From positions 1-46,865 of the IMG/VR virus record IMGVR_UViG_3300021085_001602: DNA of 46,865 bases. One strand, given 5' to 3'. A model generated the notes under the pieces. It worked only from the letters and a program-made list of their open reading frames with translations, was not told the origin of the DNA and ran no database searches. This document shows positions 31,438-40,256 of the stretch, piece by piece (position 1 is the stretch's first letter; each line of letters begins with the position of its first letter). Source of the stretch: a virus. Made by a program: the position numbers and the translations under genes.

Positions 31438-32403
31438 TTATTTTTTCTTGGATGTTTGATACTCAATTTCTGTCCTTACAATGTCCTCTAAAGAGTTAAT
31501 AGGTTCCCATCCAAATAAATCCATTGCTTTGGAAATATTTGCATCTGTTTTTGCCGCATCGCCTTCTCTTTTAGGACCGTATTCCACATCAACTGTATTG
31601 CCAGTTTGTGCTTCTACTTCTGCTATGACTTGTTTTATACTTTTAGGTGAGCCTGCTCCGATATTAAAAATACCACTCTCACCACCATCAAACAGATAGT
31701 TAAGTGACGCTAAATGAGCCGTTGCTATATCTAGTACATGAGTATAATCCCTAATACAGGTTCCGTCTATTGTGTCGTAATCGTCTCCGTTTACAATAAA
31801 CTGACCTCCATTAAGTGCCTTATCTACTAAGATAGGCATTATGTGTTCTTTTGGATCTAATTGATATCCAAAGCCTTCGTAACTACCTGCGGCACAAAAA
31901 TATCTTAAACTATTAAAAGTAAAGTCATGTACTGCTGATAAGTCTTCTAAAATAGTTTCTACCATTGCCTTAGTTCTACCATAAGGTGTTTTAGGACTAA
32001 TAGAATCTATTTCTGAGTTCAATAAGTTGTCTGAGTCACCATAAACTGAACTTGAACTACTGAATACTATGTGCTTAACACCACCATCAATTGCATGGTC
32101 TAACAACTTAATTGAGTTTTCAACATTGTTTACATAGTATTGTTTTGCTTCTGTAATACTTTTAGGCACACTATGTAGTGCGGCTAAATGAATAATTGCA
32201 TCGGGCTTCGTCATTTCAATGACGCCTTTAATTTGAGAATTGTTAATATCAAAAGGATACTGAGTTACACCTTCAATTGAACGTTTAACTCTATCTACAT
32301 TAATAACATTGTAACCAGAATCAACAAGTAACTTACAGGTAACACTACCTATAAATCCACTGCCTCCTGTTACAAGTATAGTTTTATCTTCATTACTACT
32401 CAT
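31438..32403 (-). CDS. galE: NAD-dependent UDP-glucose 4-epimerase-like enzyme (GalE family)
   Basis: 321 aa from the ATG at 32403, which overlaps the upstream stop by 8 bases (ATGAGTAG). An in-frame GTG at 32412 is less likely. GGSGFIGS (13-20) is the NAD loop, FSSSSSVYG holds the catalytic Ser region, and YGRTK (Y141-K145) holds the Tyr-Lys pair. The C-terminal half fits GalE (GTCIRDYTHVLDIA, FNIGAG). The family is broad, so the actual sugar may differ. It is coupled to the glycosyltransferase gene before it, so both may work on a sugar donor and its transfer. Confidence 0.85.
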   Translation of the reverse strand: MSSNEDKTILVTGGSGFIGSVTCKLLVDSGYNVINVDRVKRSIEGVTQYPFDINNSQIKGVIEMTKPDAIIHLAALHSVPKSITEAKQYYVNNVENSIKLLDHAIDGGVKHIVFSSSSSVYGDSDNLLNSEIDSISPKTPYGRTKAMVETILEDLSAVHDFTFNSLRYFCAAGSYEGFGYQLDPKEHIMPILVDKALNGGQFIVNGDDYDTIDGTCIRDYTHVLDIATAHLASLNYLFDGGESGIFNIGAGSPKSIKQVIAEVEAQTGNTVDVEYGPKREGDAAKTDANISKAMDLFGWEPINSLEDIVRTEIEYQTSKKK

Positions 32404-33400
32404 TTCTCTCACCCGGTTTACTGTCTAAATTAAACCAAGTTTCCATAACTTGATCTGTATCTAGAACTATTTGTTGCTCTTGGTAATTGTTGATAGCATC
32501 AACAACCATATCCACACTCTCATCAAATCTATCAAATAGTTTAATATTAGGATATAGCTCAGGATATACTAACCTGTTAGGCAGTACTGGTGTACAACCT
32601 AAGTATACGGCTTCTGCAACACCAAAGCCAAAGTTTTCTTGTAAGGCATAACTTACTACTGCTTTACTTTTTCCTAGCAGACTGTAATACTCTTCCTTAC
32701 TCAAATTCATATCCTGTGTTCTTAAAAATTGGACATCCTCTTCTACCATATCGTTTACTTGTTTGCCTAGTTCTTTAAATAACCAAGGTTGCTTTTCATC
32801 ACAAATCCTGCCATTAAAGATTACAATATTTTTCTTAGTTTGTCCTTTGTGCGGATCTAATCCTGTATAGTCTACAGGCAACCCTGATACAACTAACTTA
32901 TTAGGATCTACAACTCTTTTCTTGATAATATCATTTTTAATAAAGTTACTTGCACAAAAAATTGTGTCACTGATGTCGAAAATAATATCTTCAAATTTAT
33001 TTGCCCAACGTTCCATATCTCTAACAAAATCTGTATCAGTAAAACTACCTGCATGTATCATGCCTGTAATTTTAAGGTTATCCATTTTATTAAAATATTT
33101 CATGTAAGCAATACTTTCGATTCCTGGAAACCAAATATCACTAAAGAATAAGGTGTCGCCATCTTCTATAACACCTCTTTCTATTAAATCAGATATTTCA
33201 GCCATTTGTAAAGCCTTAAACTTGCTAGTAAAAGCGGAGTTTAAAAACTGTCCTTCAGGCAACGGAGGAGTATCATATGTAGGCATAATTTTTAAATACT
33301 CAATGTTTTCACGATTGAGATATTCCTCAATAGCAATATCCATATGTATTGTATATCTACCTTCAATATGCTCTAATGGCACATATATTAATTTACTCAT
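32396..33400 (-). CDS. GT-B glycosyltransferase, family 4-like
   Basis: A 334-aa protein. The C-terminal half has IVIFNGRICDEKQPWLF (start of the second Rossmann domain), then KAVVSYALQENFGFGVAEAVYLGCTPVLPN, the family-4 pattern with E-x7-E-like spacing before the Pro. The N-terminal half is the acceptor domain. It overlaps the small gene upstream by 8 bases (ATGAGTAA) and the epimerase downstream likewise. It could glycosylate DNA, lipid or protein; T4 glucosylates hydroxymethylcytosine with different enzymes, so that analogy is weak. Confidence 0.82.
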   Translation of the reverse strand: MSKLIYVPLEHIEGRYTIHMDIAIEEYLNRENIEYLKIMPTYDTPPLPEGQFLNSAFTSKFKALQMAEISDLIERGVIEDGDTLFFSDIWFPGIESIAYMKYFNKMDNLKITGMIHAGSFTDTDFVRDMERWANKFEDIIFDISDTIFCASNFIKNDIIKKRVVDPNKLVVSGLPVDYTGLDPHKGQTKKNIVIFNGRICDEKQPWLFKELGKQVNDMVEEDVQFLRTQDMNLSKEEYYSLLGKSKAVVSYALQENFGFGVAEAVYLGCTPVLPNRLVYPELYPNIKLFDRFDESVDMVVDAINNYQEQQIVLDTDQVMETWFNLDSKPGERNE

Positions 33401-33539
33401 CTCCTAAGTCTCCATAATCAACAACATCAGTAATTTCATCGTCAAGACTTTGTGCAAAGTCTCTCTTTTTGTCTGCTTCTTCTTTGCTAATTATATTAGG
33501 CTTACTTGCAGTATTACTTTTGTCGTTTTGTTCTGTCAT
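33393..33539 (-). CDS. small acidic hypothetical protein, 48 aa
   Basis: The frame runs from ATG 33539 to TAA 33395-33393. It overlaps the glycosyltransferase by 8 bases and meets the upstream gene at TAATG, so both joints fit. The product is acidic, with a central charged helix (KEEADKKRDFAQSL) and an acidic C-terminus. No motif was recognised. Confidence 0.68.
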   Translation of the reverse strand: MTEQNDKSNTASKPNIISKEEADKKRDFAQSLDDEITDVVDYGDLGDE

Positions 33540-33715
33540 TACATTGAGTTTCTTTTATCTTGAATCTCTGTTCTTCTTGTTTTAGCAAGTTTGGTAAATT
33601 CCATAAGTGCCTTCCTAGCTCTTGTTGAACTAGCCTTAACACCATTGACTTCAAACTTTTCATGTTCTGCCAAATATGTTTCAAATGCTACCTTTAACTG
33701 TAAATGTGTTTCCAT
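33539..33715 (-). CDS. small basic helical protein, 58 aa
   Basis: AAGGAGATATA precedes the ATG at 33715, and the TAA at 33541-33539 meets the next ATG. The product has a helix LKVAFETYLAEHEKF followed by GVKASSTRARKAL and a basic tail (AKTRRTEIQDKRNSM). The Ser/Ala/Arg-rich repeat resembles histone-like tails, so nucleic acid binding is possible. This is an inference from composition. Confidence 0.68.
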   Translation of the reverse strand: METHLQLKVAFETYLAEHEKFEVNGVKASSTRARKALMEFTKLAKTRRTEIQDKRNSM

Positions 33716-33725
33716 GTATATCTCC

Positions 33726-34100
33726 TTAATTGTTTACTGGATAGTCCATTTCGCAACCGTTCTCATTGTCCTCGGCTACCGAAATTTTTACATAACGACC
33801 TGGATATCTTGATTGTATCTCTGCCGCCAAATTGTCTGCGATCATCTCGCATGACTTGTTATTAAGTTGTACAACATCTTCGTTGTATAAACTCTCAAGC
33901 CATCTTTTAAACTGTATAAACTCAATGTCTCTGTCATCATGAAACACTTCAATCCACACTTTAAAGTGGAATATGTGTCTGTGTTTATACCCTAAAAAAC
34001 TTACGTCATACTCATCACCTGTTGCTGTAGCAGGATTTGTATCTGCTCCAGGATAAAAATGTATGCCTTCTTTACTAAATGTTACCCATATACTTCTCAC
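33726..34100 (-). CDS. queD: 6-carboxytetrahydropterin synthase-like protein (QueD)
   Basis: 124 aa from a GTG at 34100. The GTG overlaps the upstream TAG stop, and a perfect GGAGGT lies five bases before it, which fixes this start. HRHIFHFKVWIEVFHD contains the His pair of the QueD/PTPS zinc site, and the C-terminal ISVAEDNENG has the Glu of the active site. An N-terminal SKEGIHFYPGAD is unlike bacterial QueD, so it is a divergent phage form. QueD makes 6-carboxytetrahydropterin from dihydroneopterin triphosphate, feeding QueE. Confidence 0.8.
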   Translation of the reverse strand: MRSIWVTFSKEGIHFYPGADTNPATATGDEYDVSFLGYKHRHIFHFKVWIEVFHDDRDIEFIQFKRWLESLYNEDVVQLNNKSCEMIADNLAAEIQSRYPGRYVKISVAEDNENGCEMDYPVNN

Positions 34101-34282
34101 TACCAACCTCCGTCAATTGTTTCCATTACTTCATTCATATGACCTAACAGTTGTGTGATAGGTTCATCGTAGTCACCAATCTCATAGTCAACGTCATCTT
34201 GTTCTTTGAACATTGCTTTTATTTGATCACCATACTGAACAACCTGTTCAAGTTGTTCTCTCATTTCATCTGATATTGCCAT
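34100..34282 (-). CDS. small acidic hypothetical protein, 60 aa
   Basis: Starts at ATG 34282 (MAISDEMREQLEQVVQYGD), which shares bases with the upstream stop (TAATG). A start at 34315 is less likely. The sequence is helical and acidic (KEQDDVDYEIGDYDEP). It lies between the 44-aa gene and queD and carries queD's ribosome site in its last codons (GGAGGT). Function unknown. Confidence 0.66.
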   Translation of the reverse strand: MAISDEMREQLEQVVQYGDQIKAMFKEQDDVDYEIGDYDEPITQLLGHMNEVMETIDGGW

Positions 34283-34416
34283 TATGACCCAAATCCTAAT
34301 TGGCCCTTGACCCAATCATTAAAATCTTCTGTTTGTTTTTTACGTTCTTCATCCGCCCAACCACTTTCAATATGTAGTCCTGCAGGCATTTTAGTTGGTT
34401 CTTTTACTTCTTTCAT
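34282..34416 (-). CDS. small hypothetical protein, 44 aa
   Basis: The frame from ATG 34416 to TAA 34284-34282 meets the next ATG at TAATG. It contains PAGLHIESGWADEERKK and then a helix (TEDFNDWVKGQLGF). No ribosome site precedes the ATG, but a -10 box ends six bases before it, so it may be translated from a leaderless mRNA. The function is unknown. Confidence 0.65.
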   Translation of the reverse strand: MKEVKEPTKMPAGLHIESGWADEERKKQTEDFNDWVKGQLGFGS

Positions 34417-34422
34417 AGTATT

Positions 34423-34450
34423 ATTGTAACACCTTGTACTTGTTTGTCAA
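34423..34450 (-). promoter_or_regulatory. sigma70-type promoter abutting a 44-aa gene
   Basis: TTGACA (34450-34445), a 16-base spacer and TACAAT (34428-34423) on the - strand, then AATACT and the ATG at 34416. This is the same distance as at 31402, so leaderless transcription is predicted. It heads the queD unit. Confidence 0.78.
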
Positions 34451-34478
34451 TAAGAAATCTGCCTTCTTCATACCTTAT

Positions 34479-34655
34479 TTACAGTTTATCCAGTTCTTCA
34501 ACCAGTTCTTCTGGTACATCTACACCATTTTTAATTAGTAATTTAAATACTAATACAAATAAATCTCTATAATCTTCTTCATACTCAAAATCACTATCAA
34601 ATGATATCGAAGTAACTATTCCATCATCGTCTGTTGTTTTTATATCAAACTTCAT
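34479..34655 (-). CDS. small acidic hypothetical protein, 58 aa
   Basis: The frame runs from ATG 34655 to TAA 34481-34479, with GAG in a weak ribosome site (GTAGAGTAAA) before it, one base after the end of the 34657 gene. The first half is beta-like with many Asp, and the second is helical (DLFVLVFKLLIKNGVD). No motif was recognised. It is the last gene of the dpdA unit before the queD promoter. Confidence 0.62.
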   Translation of the reverse strand: MKFDIKTTDDDGIVTSISFDSDFEYEEDYRDLFVLVFKLLIKNGVDVPEELVEELDKL

Positions 34656-34656
34656 T

Positions 34657-35163
34657 TTACTCTACTGGCTTATCGCCTCCATCAGAGTATTTAGACCAAG
34701 GAATAAAATGCTCCTTGTCTAATACATCTTGTAATTGCATTGACCAAGTACCTTCATTAGTTTGGTCAAATCCTTTATCAGCAATCTTAAATGCTGTATT
34801 GAAATTGTATTTAGACGAATTAGGTAAAACAGCGGTAATAACAGGTATAAAATTGCTATAATCATGCAAACCCATTTTAAATATATCTTCACAATACTTA
34901 ACTTCAAACTCTAATGTTACTTTAACACCGTTATCGCATAAATGTAATAATAGCTCTTCCCAAAGTTTCCATTGATCAAACCTGTCTGGATCAAAGTAAC
35001 ACAAATGTATGTGAGTACATGTTTCATTTAATGCTCTACTTAAAATTTCTTCTACTGGTTGCCAACCTGCCACAAATAAGGTAGTTTCTCCTTGTGCAAC
35101 GGTATGCTCAACTTCTTCGCCAACAAAAAATTTTACGTCATTAAAATTAGGTTTATCCTTCAT
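34657..35163 (-). CDS. hypothetical protein linked to the dpdA-like gene, 168 aa
   Basis: No family I can name. KFFVGEEVEHTVAQGETTLF and VAGWQPVEEIL lie in the N-terminal half, then THIHLCYFDPDRFDQWKLWE, and NFIPVITAVLP and TLEFEVKYC in the beta-rich centre. The C-terminal part ends TWSMQLQDVLDKEHFIPWSK. It starts four bases after the dpdA-like stop and seems co-transcribed with it. Because it sits next to a DNA-modifying transglycosylase, a role in the same pathway is plausible. This is inference from position. Confidence 0.7.
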   Translation of the reverse strand: MKDKPNFNDVKFFVGEEVEHTVAQGETTLFVAGWQPVEEILSRALNETCTHIHLCYFDPDRFDQWKLWEELLLHLCDNGVKVTLEFEVKYCEDIFKMGLHDYSNFIPVITAVLPNSSKYNFNTAFKIADKGFDQTNEGTWSMQLQDVLDKEHFIPWSKYSDGGDKPVE

Positions 35164-35166
35164 TTA

Positions 35167-36702
35167 CTATGCCTCAAAATCTCCTGACATGATGTCATGT
35201 GTTTTTGCGCCAACATCATCGTCCATATCAAACTCTTCCTCTTCAAAAAATGCTCCAAATCCTGCATTAGTTTTAGCACCAAAACTTAACTCATCTAACA
35301 ACTTAATATTTTTCTCAATTAAGTCATATGCTTCATCAATAGATAGTTTAGGGTCTAATACTTCCTGACAGAAACTATCAAAGTATAATGCTTTTGCAGG
35401 AACATAAGGACTAAACTCGTTACTCTTACCACTTGATTTGTCTTTAATAAAATCACTGTAGTGTACATTAGTTCTGTACTTTTCTACATCTGCTAATCTG
35501 TTTGCTTCTTGTACCGCAGTAATATGATTGTATACACTATGTCCCATATAATATAAGTAACTTTGTGTGTCCCAACTTGTACTGTCTGGACCTTTAGGCT
35601 TACCGTTTTTATCTAAGTCTCCTTCTGCCATTGCACAAATATCTCCAGCAGTTAGTCTGCTCATAATAGGAGAGTGTGCAAAAGGCATAGGCATATCAGA
35701 ACCTTTAAGTGCCTGATTGTCTATAGCTCTGTCCATCAAGTAACTAAACTTTTTAGGATGGAAACTGTTATGTGTATATGTAGAACCATATGCACTATTA
35801 ACAAACGGACTTGCGGCATCCATGCTTAAACATATTTCTGGACTATCATGTTTCCTCAACATTCTTTGTATGCTAGTTAAGTAACATGCCCAGTCTAATT
35901 TACCTGTACCCAGGAAGTGTATCCAACCTTTATCTTTAAGTAGACCATCTTCTCTAAGTTTTAAGATACGTCTTAGTGCCATTCTCATATTACGTTTTTG
36001 TAAATCAGCAAATGCATATCCTTCTAATGCAAGTTCACTGTTACCATATGCTTCTTGGCAAAACTTAGGATCACTAAAGTTTTTAACATTCTCATACCAC
36101 TCATCACAAGTAGGTTGATCAACTCCACTCATTACATTTAAGAACTTACACTTACCTGGTGTTCTGTTCTTCATATAGTAGTCTAAGTTATACAAACTAA
36201 TTGTCATAGTTTGCTCAAATGTTTCTAGTCCTGTTTTCTTGTTAAAAGGAGGGAAGGCGGCAAAAGGAGGTACATCAAGTGTCATTGCCCAATCACATTG
36301 TTCTTCTTCCCATTTAAGTATTTTGTCTACTAGCTCTATCCTTGCAGGGTCATCTGGATTAATAGCATTAGCCCAATCCATTTTAATAACACCTGTAGCA
36401 ATCTGGAAACCACCTGAGTCTCCTAGTATCATTGTTTTATTTCTGTCTCTGTCAGTAATCATTGGCTCACCATCTAACTTTGTTAGATCTAACTGAGCAT
36501 GACCGGCTGAATATAATCCCCAAGGATAATGATAGTAAGTATCTTTGTCTTTTAGGAAATCCATACCTTCATGGCCTAGTTCAAAGCCTTCAGGTACCCT
36601 GCCACCATCTTTAGCAATCTTTTCTAATTGCTTCACATAAAAACTACTAATAGCAGGCAAATATAATGCGTAGTCTTTTTGCGTTTTTCCTAAATCATAC
36701 AT
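35167..36702 (-). CDS. dpdA: TGT-like transglycosylase, DpdA-type
   Basis: A 511-aa protein. LGDSGGFQIATG (near residue 95) is the TGT signature with the catalytic Asp, followed by ALTLDVPP-like 'WAMTLDVPPFAAFP', and FLGTGKLDWACYL and CLSMDAASPFVN match the later TGT blocks that hold the nucleophile region. tRNA-guanine transglycosylases swap a guanine for preQ1/preQ0. DpdA-type relatives do this in phage or bacterial DNA. Given folE, queD and queE in the same window, the DNA version is preferred. It lies directly after the clamp gene and before the 34657 gene. Confidence 0.82.
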   Translation of the reverse strand: MYDLGKTQKDYALYLPAISSFYVKQLEKIAKDGGRVPEGFELGHEGMDFLKDKDTYYHYPWGLYSAGHAQLDLTKLDGEPMITDRDRNKTMILGDSGGFQIATGVIKMDWANAINPDDPARIELVDKILKWEEEQCDWAMTLDVPPFAAFPPFNKKTGLETFEQTMTISLYNLDYYMKNRTPGKCKFLNVMSGVDQPTCDEWYENVKNFSDPKFCQEAYGNSELALEGYAFADLQKRNMRMALRRILKLREDGLLKDKGWIHFLGTGKLDWACYLTSIQRMLRKHDSPEICLSMDAASPFVNSAYGSTYTHNSFHPKKFSYLMDRAIDNQALKGSDMPMPFAHSPIMSRLTAGDICAMAEGDLDKNGKPKGPDSTSWDTQSYLYYMGHSVYNHITAVQEANRLADVEKYRTNVHYSDFIKDKSSGKSNEFSPYVPAKALYFDSFCQEVLDPKLSIDEAYDLIEKNIKLLDELSFGAKTNAGFGAFFEEEEFDMDDDVGAKTHDIMSGDFEA

Positions 36703-36705
36703 AGT

Positions 36706-37452
36706 TTAACTTCTCGCTGGTAATAAGTATGTGTATTTTGCTAATCCACTGTCTACAATAATTTGCAATAGACCTTGATCATTAATACTCATTACACAAT
36801 TACCTGTGTCACTAAGTCTTAATATCTTTAAAACAATGTCTAGTGGCCATTTCCAGTCACCTGTAATGCTACCATCAATATCACTATTAATTAAAATTTT
36901 TGTTCTGTCACTTACGCCATCACCAATATGGAACCATAAACTAGTACCATCAGTTTTAGGACTAAAGTTTGCTTCAAAGGCACCCAACACACTATTAAAG
37001 TAGGCTAAGTCTTTTAAATTTTTATCACTAGGCACAATGTTTAGATCAAACTCAGCACCTTTAAATTTAATTGCTTTAAGTTGCTGGTTAATAACATCTG
37101 CTAACATAAATCTGTAATGTGCATCATTACCGTCAGCACTAGTAAACTCTACCTCTACAGGAACAGTTTCACCATTTCGCTCTTGTGTGTTAATTTTTGT
37201 ATCTGATCCTTCACCATCAAATCCAGGATATTGTAGTAACCCATGTAATACAGCCATCCTGCTTAATCCAACTGTTGAGTCAACAAACTCAGGATATGGA
37301 TTATGTGTCTCTCCTTTAAAAATTACAGTTTTGTCTGCATCTACTGTTTCAATAGTAGTCTTTTCAACATCACCAGTAACCTTTACCATTTCAAAGATAC
37401 CTAAACCATGTGTATGTTTAAGTACATCTTTCATTATGTCTTTAATTGCCAT
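36706..37452 (-). CDS. 45: sliding clamp (gp45)
   Basis: 248 aa from the ATG at 37452, preceded by GGAGAT. A start at 37464 adds four residues. The protein is the beta-clamp type of T4-like phages: long strands such as KTVIFKGETHNPYPEF and a central FMLADVINQQLKAIKFKGAEFDLNIV, ending in LLQIIVDSGLAKYTYLLPAR. It forms a ring that tethers gp43 and, in T4, activates late transcription. The late-type octamers here suggest the same role. It has its own sigma70 promoter. Confidence 0.9.
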   Translation of the reverse strand: MAIKDIMKDVLKHTHGLGIFEMVKVTGDVEKTTIETVDADKTVIFKGETHNPYPEFVDSTVGLSRMAVLHGLLQYPGFDGEGSDTKINTQERNGETVPVEVEFTSADGNDAHYRFMLADVINQQLKAIKFKGAEFDLNIVPSDKNLKDLAYFNSVLGAFEANFSPKTDGTSLWFHIGDGVSDRTKILINSDIDGSITGDWKWPLDIVLKILRLSDTGNCVMSINDQGLLQIIVDSGLAKYTYLLPARS

Positions 37453-37477
37453 TCGTATCTCCAAAGATTAAAATAAT

Positions 37478-37505
37478 ATTATACATTGTTATTTAGATAA
37501 GTCAA
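37478..37505 (-). promoter_or_regulatory. sigma70-type promoter before the clamp gene
   Basis: TTGACT (37505-37500), a 16-base spacer and TATAAT (37483-37478) on the - strand. A GGAGAT ribosome site lies in the leader before ATG 37452. Confidence 0.82.
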
Positions 37506-37524
37506 GTAGTTTTTAACCATTTTT

Positions 37525-40200
37525 TTAGAATTCAAAAAACGTCGATAACGTTTCACTCTGTGTAGTTCTGCTTAGATCAAAGCCCATAGGACCAATAACG
37601 TTAGCAACCTTTTTATCTAATACTGTTTCTTCCATTGCCTCTTCATCAAATGGTAAATCCTTAAACCATTGTGGCAAATTAAGTTCGTCTGTGGGATATG
37701 CTACACTAGTATAGCCCATTGGATTATTTTTAAGTTTACATACAACTACCTTTGCACCATCTGTGATAGTTAAACTATATGCATCACTGTTCGCTTTTTT
37801 AAGGTTATTCCAATTAATACTAGCCCTAACATGGCCAGGTATCATATTACTTTTACCTTCATTTTTTAGTTTGTCTAATTTATGTAGACTATTTGTTTGT
37901 GGCATTCTTGCTTGTTCCATCATTTTAGATGTATACATAGTAACGTTGTTAGCACGTTTAGGCATACCCTTACCCCAAGGTTGTAACCCTTTAAAATACT
38001 TTTTAAACTCTTTAATTTTATCTATTACATGTTCTTCGCCTAGGCCATTTAAACAATCAACTAAAAGTTCTTCTAAAAAGTCTTGTATAAACTCAGGAGT
38101 ATCAGAACGTTTAATCTCTAAACCCATTGCTTTTAGTTTACCGCCTTCAGGCTGATAACCTTCAATGTCTAAACATAAAATACCATATCGCTTTTTAGTT
38201 AAAAACAATCCTGCTCTGCCTACAACTTCTCTACCTGCAATCATTACAGCACCACGTTCTAAAGGCACATTAAATGTATCCTTTAAAAACTTAGGGAATG
38301 TGTCACTAACTGTATCAGATACATGATCATATAATTTAATAGCACTATCCATATCTAGTTCTTGATCCTGCATAACTGGTGCCGCACTAAAGTATACAGA
38401 GTCAGTATCACCATAAATTATTGTCTCGCCTTCATAATCATATTCGCCAGTAAACATTCTGTTTGTTTCAGCCGCCATATGTTTTGTAATAGCTCTGCCT
38501 GTAAGTGTAGTACTTTGCCCTATACGTTTGTCATAAAATCTACAATGAGGATTAAGTATAGCACCATATAAACTGTTTAACTGAATCTTTTTAACCAACT
38601 GCCTTTTATCCCAATAAGTCTGCTCTGCGCCTTCTGATTGTTTTTTCTTCTTCTGCATACGTTGTCTATCTGTATACCAAAGCTCTAATAAACCAGGCAC
38701 AATGCCTTGTACGTCTGTTGTAAATATTGTTCCGTTAGCACTTATATTCCAGGGTTGGCCACTATTGTAAACTAAGTTATAAACATCAGCACCTGTCACT
38801 TCATGCACACCACCATCTTCCATTTCTAACTTCATTATATGATCAACGTCTTTACTTCTAACAAATTCAAATTCGTTAGTACCAAACTTGCCATGCCAGG
38901 CATCAGCAAAACTTTTCTTTTCTAACTTCTGTGCATTAGTAATTTCTTCTAATGTATAACTAGGATCTAATTGTCCCACAATAGTCTCGGGTGCCATATT
39001 AAGAGCCCTAAACACACTAGGATATAGACTGTTTAAGTCCATACTGCCTACCCAGTCATGATATCCTTTCTTAGGCGTTGCCACAAAGGCACCTGCGGCA
39101 CTATCACGTTCAGATGCTTTAGGCTTATCAGGCACTACCATATCACGTCTGTGTGCTTCATTTATAATTGCTTGTTCAGTTGTTGCTACTGCACCCATAG
39201 TAGTTGGGATCAATACTGTATTTTCATGTGCAATAATGTTTGCTAAGTCAACAAATTGTAATTTTTTATCTAGTTTGTCTAACAACATAACGTCTTGTAT
39301 ATTGTATTCACAAAACTTTAGGAAGTCATGATTGTAAAGTCTATCCAAACTACCTTCATATGGAACTTTCTTTTCCCCTACTTCCATCTCACCAATATAG
39401 TCTAATCTGTAACTGTGTCTTTCTTCATAGTTGTATTTTCTATAAAGCTCTAAGTAGTCTAAATGTATTCTGCCTACTAAGTCATAAGTAGCAACTTCAC
39501 TACCAAACTTTTCATACTCTCTTCTTTTAGGCAGTTTTTTCATTAGACACATACGTCTTGTTTCTGCTTTACCTAATGTTTTAGTAATCCTGTTTATAGT
39601 ATAAGGAATATCATATCCTTCACTGTTCCAGCCACTTAGTACATCTGCATCTTCTATAATGTCTAAAAATGTATCTAACATTTCTTTTTCTGTTTTAAAC
39701 AACATAACTTCAGGCAACTCTTTTACAACTTCCTGTGCCTGTTCCCAACTTAAAGTTTTAGGAGGAACTGCTAAACATATCATTGCATCCATCCACTGCA
39801 AGTAAACACCTATTGCTGTTATGGGAGTAAATGGATCAGAGGGACTACTATAACCACGTTGTGGATCAAAGTCTACTTCAATATCAAAAAATGCTACATT
39901 TAAATCAGGAGCATCAGCACCGTTATAATGTTCTGCTAATACTTTATTAAGAGGCCTTATGTCGCTCTCGAATGTTTTATTACTGCTATGTATACCTAAG
40001 TTCTTTTTAAAGTCCTTTATGTTAGCACACCTTAGCTCAGTTACAGGGTCTCCGTAAATGCTTCTGTGTTTACCATTAGGATCTGAATAATAAAAATTAT
40101 GTGTGGGACTTATTTCTTTTATAATACGTTTGCCATCAATACGCTCAACGACAGTAACAATGTCCTTGCCTTGATCATAAAATGCGTCAACGTAACTCAT
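37525..40200 (-). CDS. 43: B-family DNA polymerase (gp43)
   Basis: An 891-aa protein. The 3'-5' exonuclease motifs are FFDIEVD (Asp106, Glu108), GWNSEGYDIPY, and further EYNIQDVMLLD. The polymerase motifs are MDLNSLYPSVF, KKIQLNSLYGA and IYGDTDSVYF with the paired Asp residues. KKRYGILCLD follows. The C-terminus ends ETLSTFFEF, a clamp-binding tail like that of T4 gp43. It is the replicative polymerase, full length for the marine T4-like group. A sigma70 promoter lies 24 bases upstream of the ATG. Confidence 0.97.
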   Translation of the reverse strand: MSYVDAFYDQGKDIVTVVERIDGKRIIKEISPTHNFYYSDPNGKHRSIYGDPVTELRCANIKDFKKNLGIHSSNKTFESDIRPLNKVLAEHYNGADAPDLNVAFFDIEVDFDPQRGYSSPSDPFTPITAIGVYLQWMDAMICLAVPPKTLSWEQAQEVVKELPEVMLFKTEKEMLDTFLDIIEDADVLSGWNSEGYDIPYTINRITKTLGKAETRRMCLMKKLPKRREYEKFGSEVATYDLVGRIHLDYLELYRKYNYEERHSYRLDYIGEMEVGEKKVPYEGSLDRLYNHDFLKFCEYNIQDVMLLDKLDKKLQFVDLANIIAHENTVLIPTTMGAVATTEQAIINEAHRRDMVVPDKPKASERDSAAGAFVATPKKGYHDWVGSMDLNSLYPSVFRALNMAPETIVGQLDPSYTLEEITNAQKLEKKSFADAWHGKFGTNEFEFVRSKDVDHIMKLEMEDGGVHEVTGADVYNLVYNSGQPWNISANGTIFTTDVQGIVPGLLELWYTDRQRMQKKKKQSEGAEQTYWDKRQLVKKIQLNSLYGAILNPHCRFYDKRIGQSTTLTGRAITKHMAAETNRMFTGEYDYEGETIIYGDTDSVYFSAAPVMQDQELDMDSAIKLYDHVSDTVSDTFPKFLKDTFNVPLERGAVMIAGREVVGRAGLFLTKKRYGILCLDIEGYQPEGGKLKAMGLEIKRSDTPEFIQDFLEELLVDCLNGLGEEHVIDKIKEFKKYFKGLQPWGKGMPKRANNVTMYTSKMMEQARMPQTNSLHKLDKLKNEGKSNMIPGHVRASINWNNLKKANSDAYSLTITDGAKVVVCKLKNNPMGYTSVAYPTDELNLPQWFKDLPFDEEAMEETVLDKKVANVIGPMGFDLSRTTQSETLSTFFEF

Positions 40201-40223
40201 AGATGTGCTATCCTCATACTGTA

Positions 40224-40252
40224 ATTATACAGTAATAGTGGTTAAAAGTCAA
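40224..40252 (-). promoter_or_regulatory. sigma70-type promoter before gp43
   Basis: TTGACT (40252-40247), here with a 17-base spacer, and TATAAT (40229-40224) on the - strand. This is the only member of the promoter set with a 17-base spacer. Confidence 0.82.
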
Positions 40253-40256
40253 TTAA

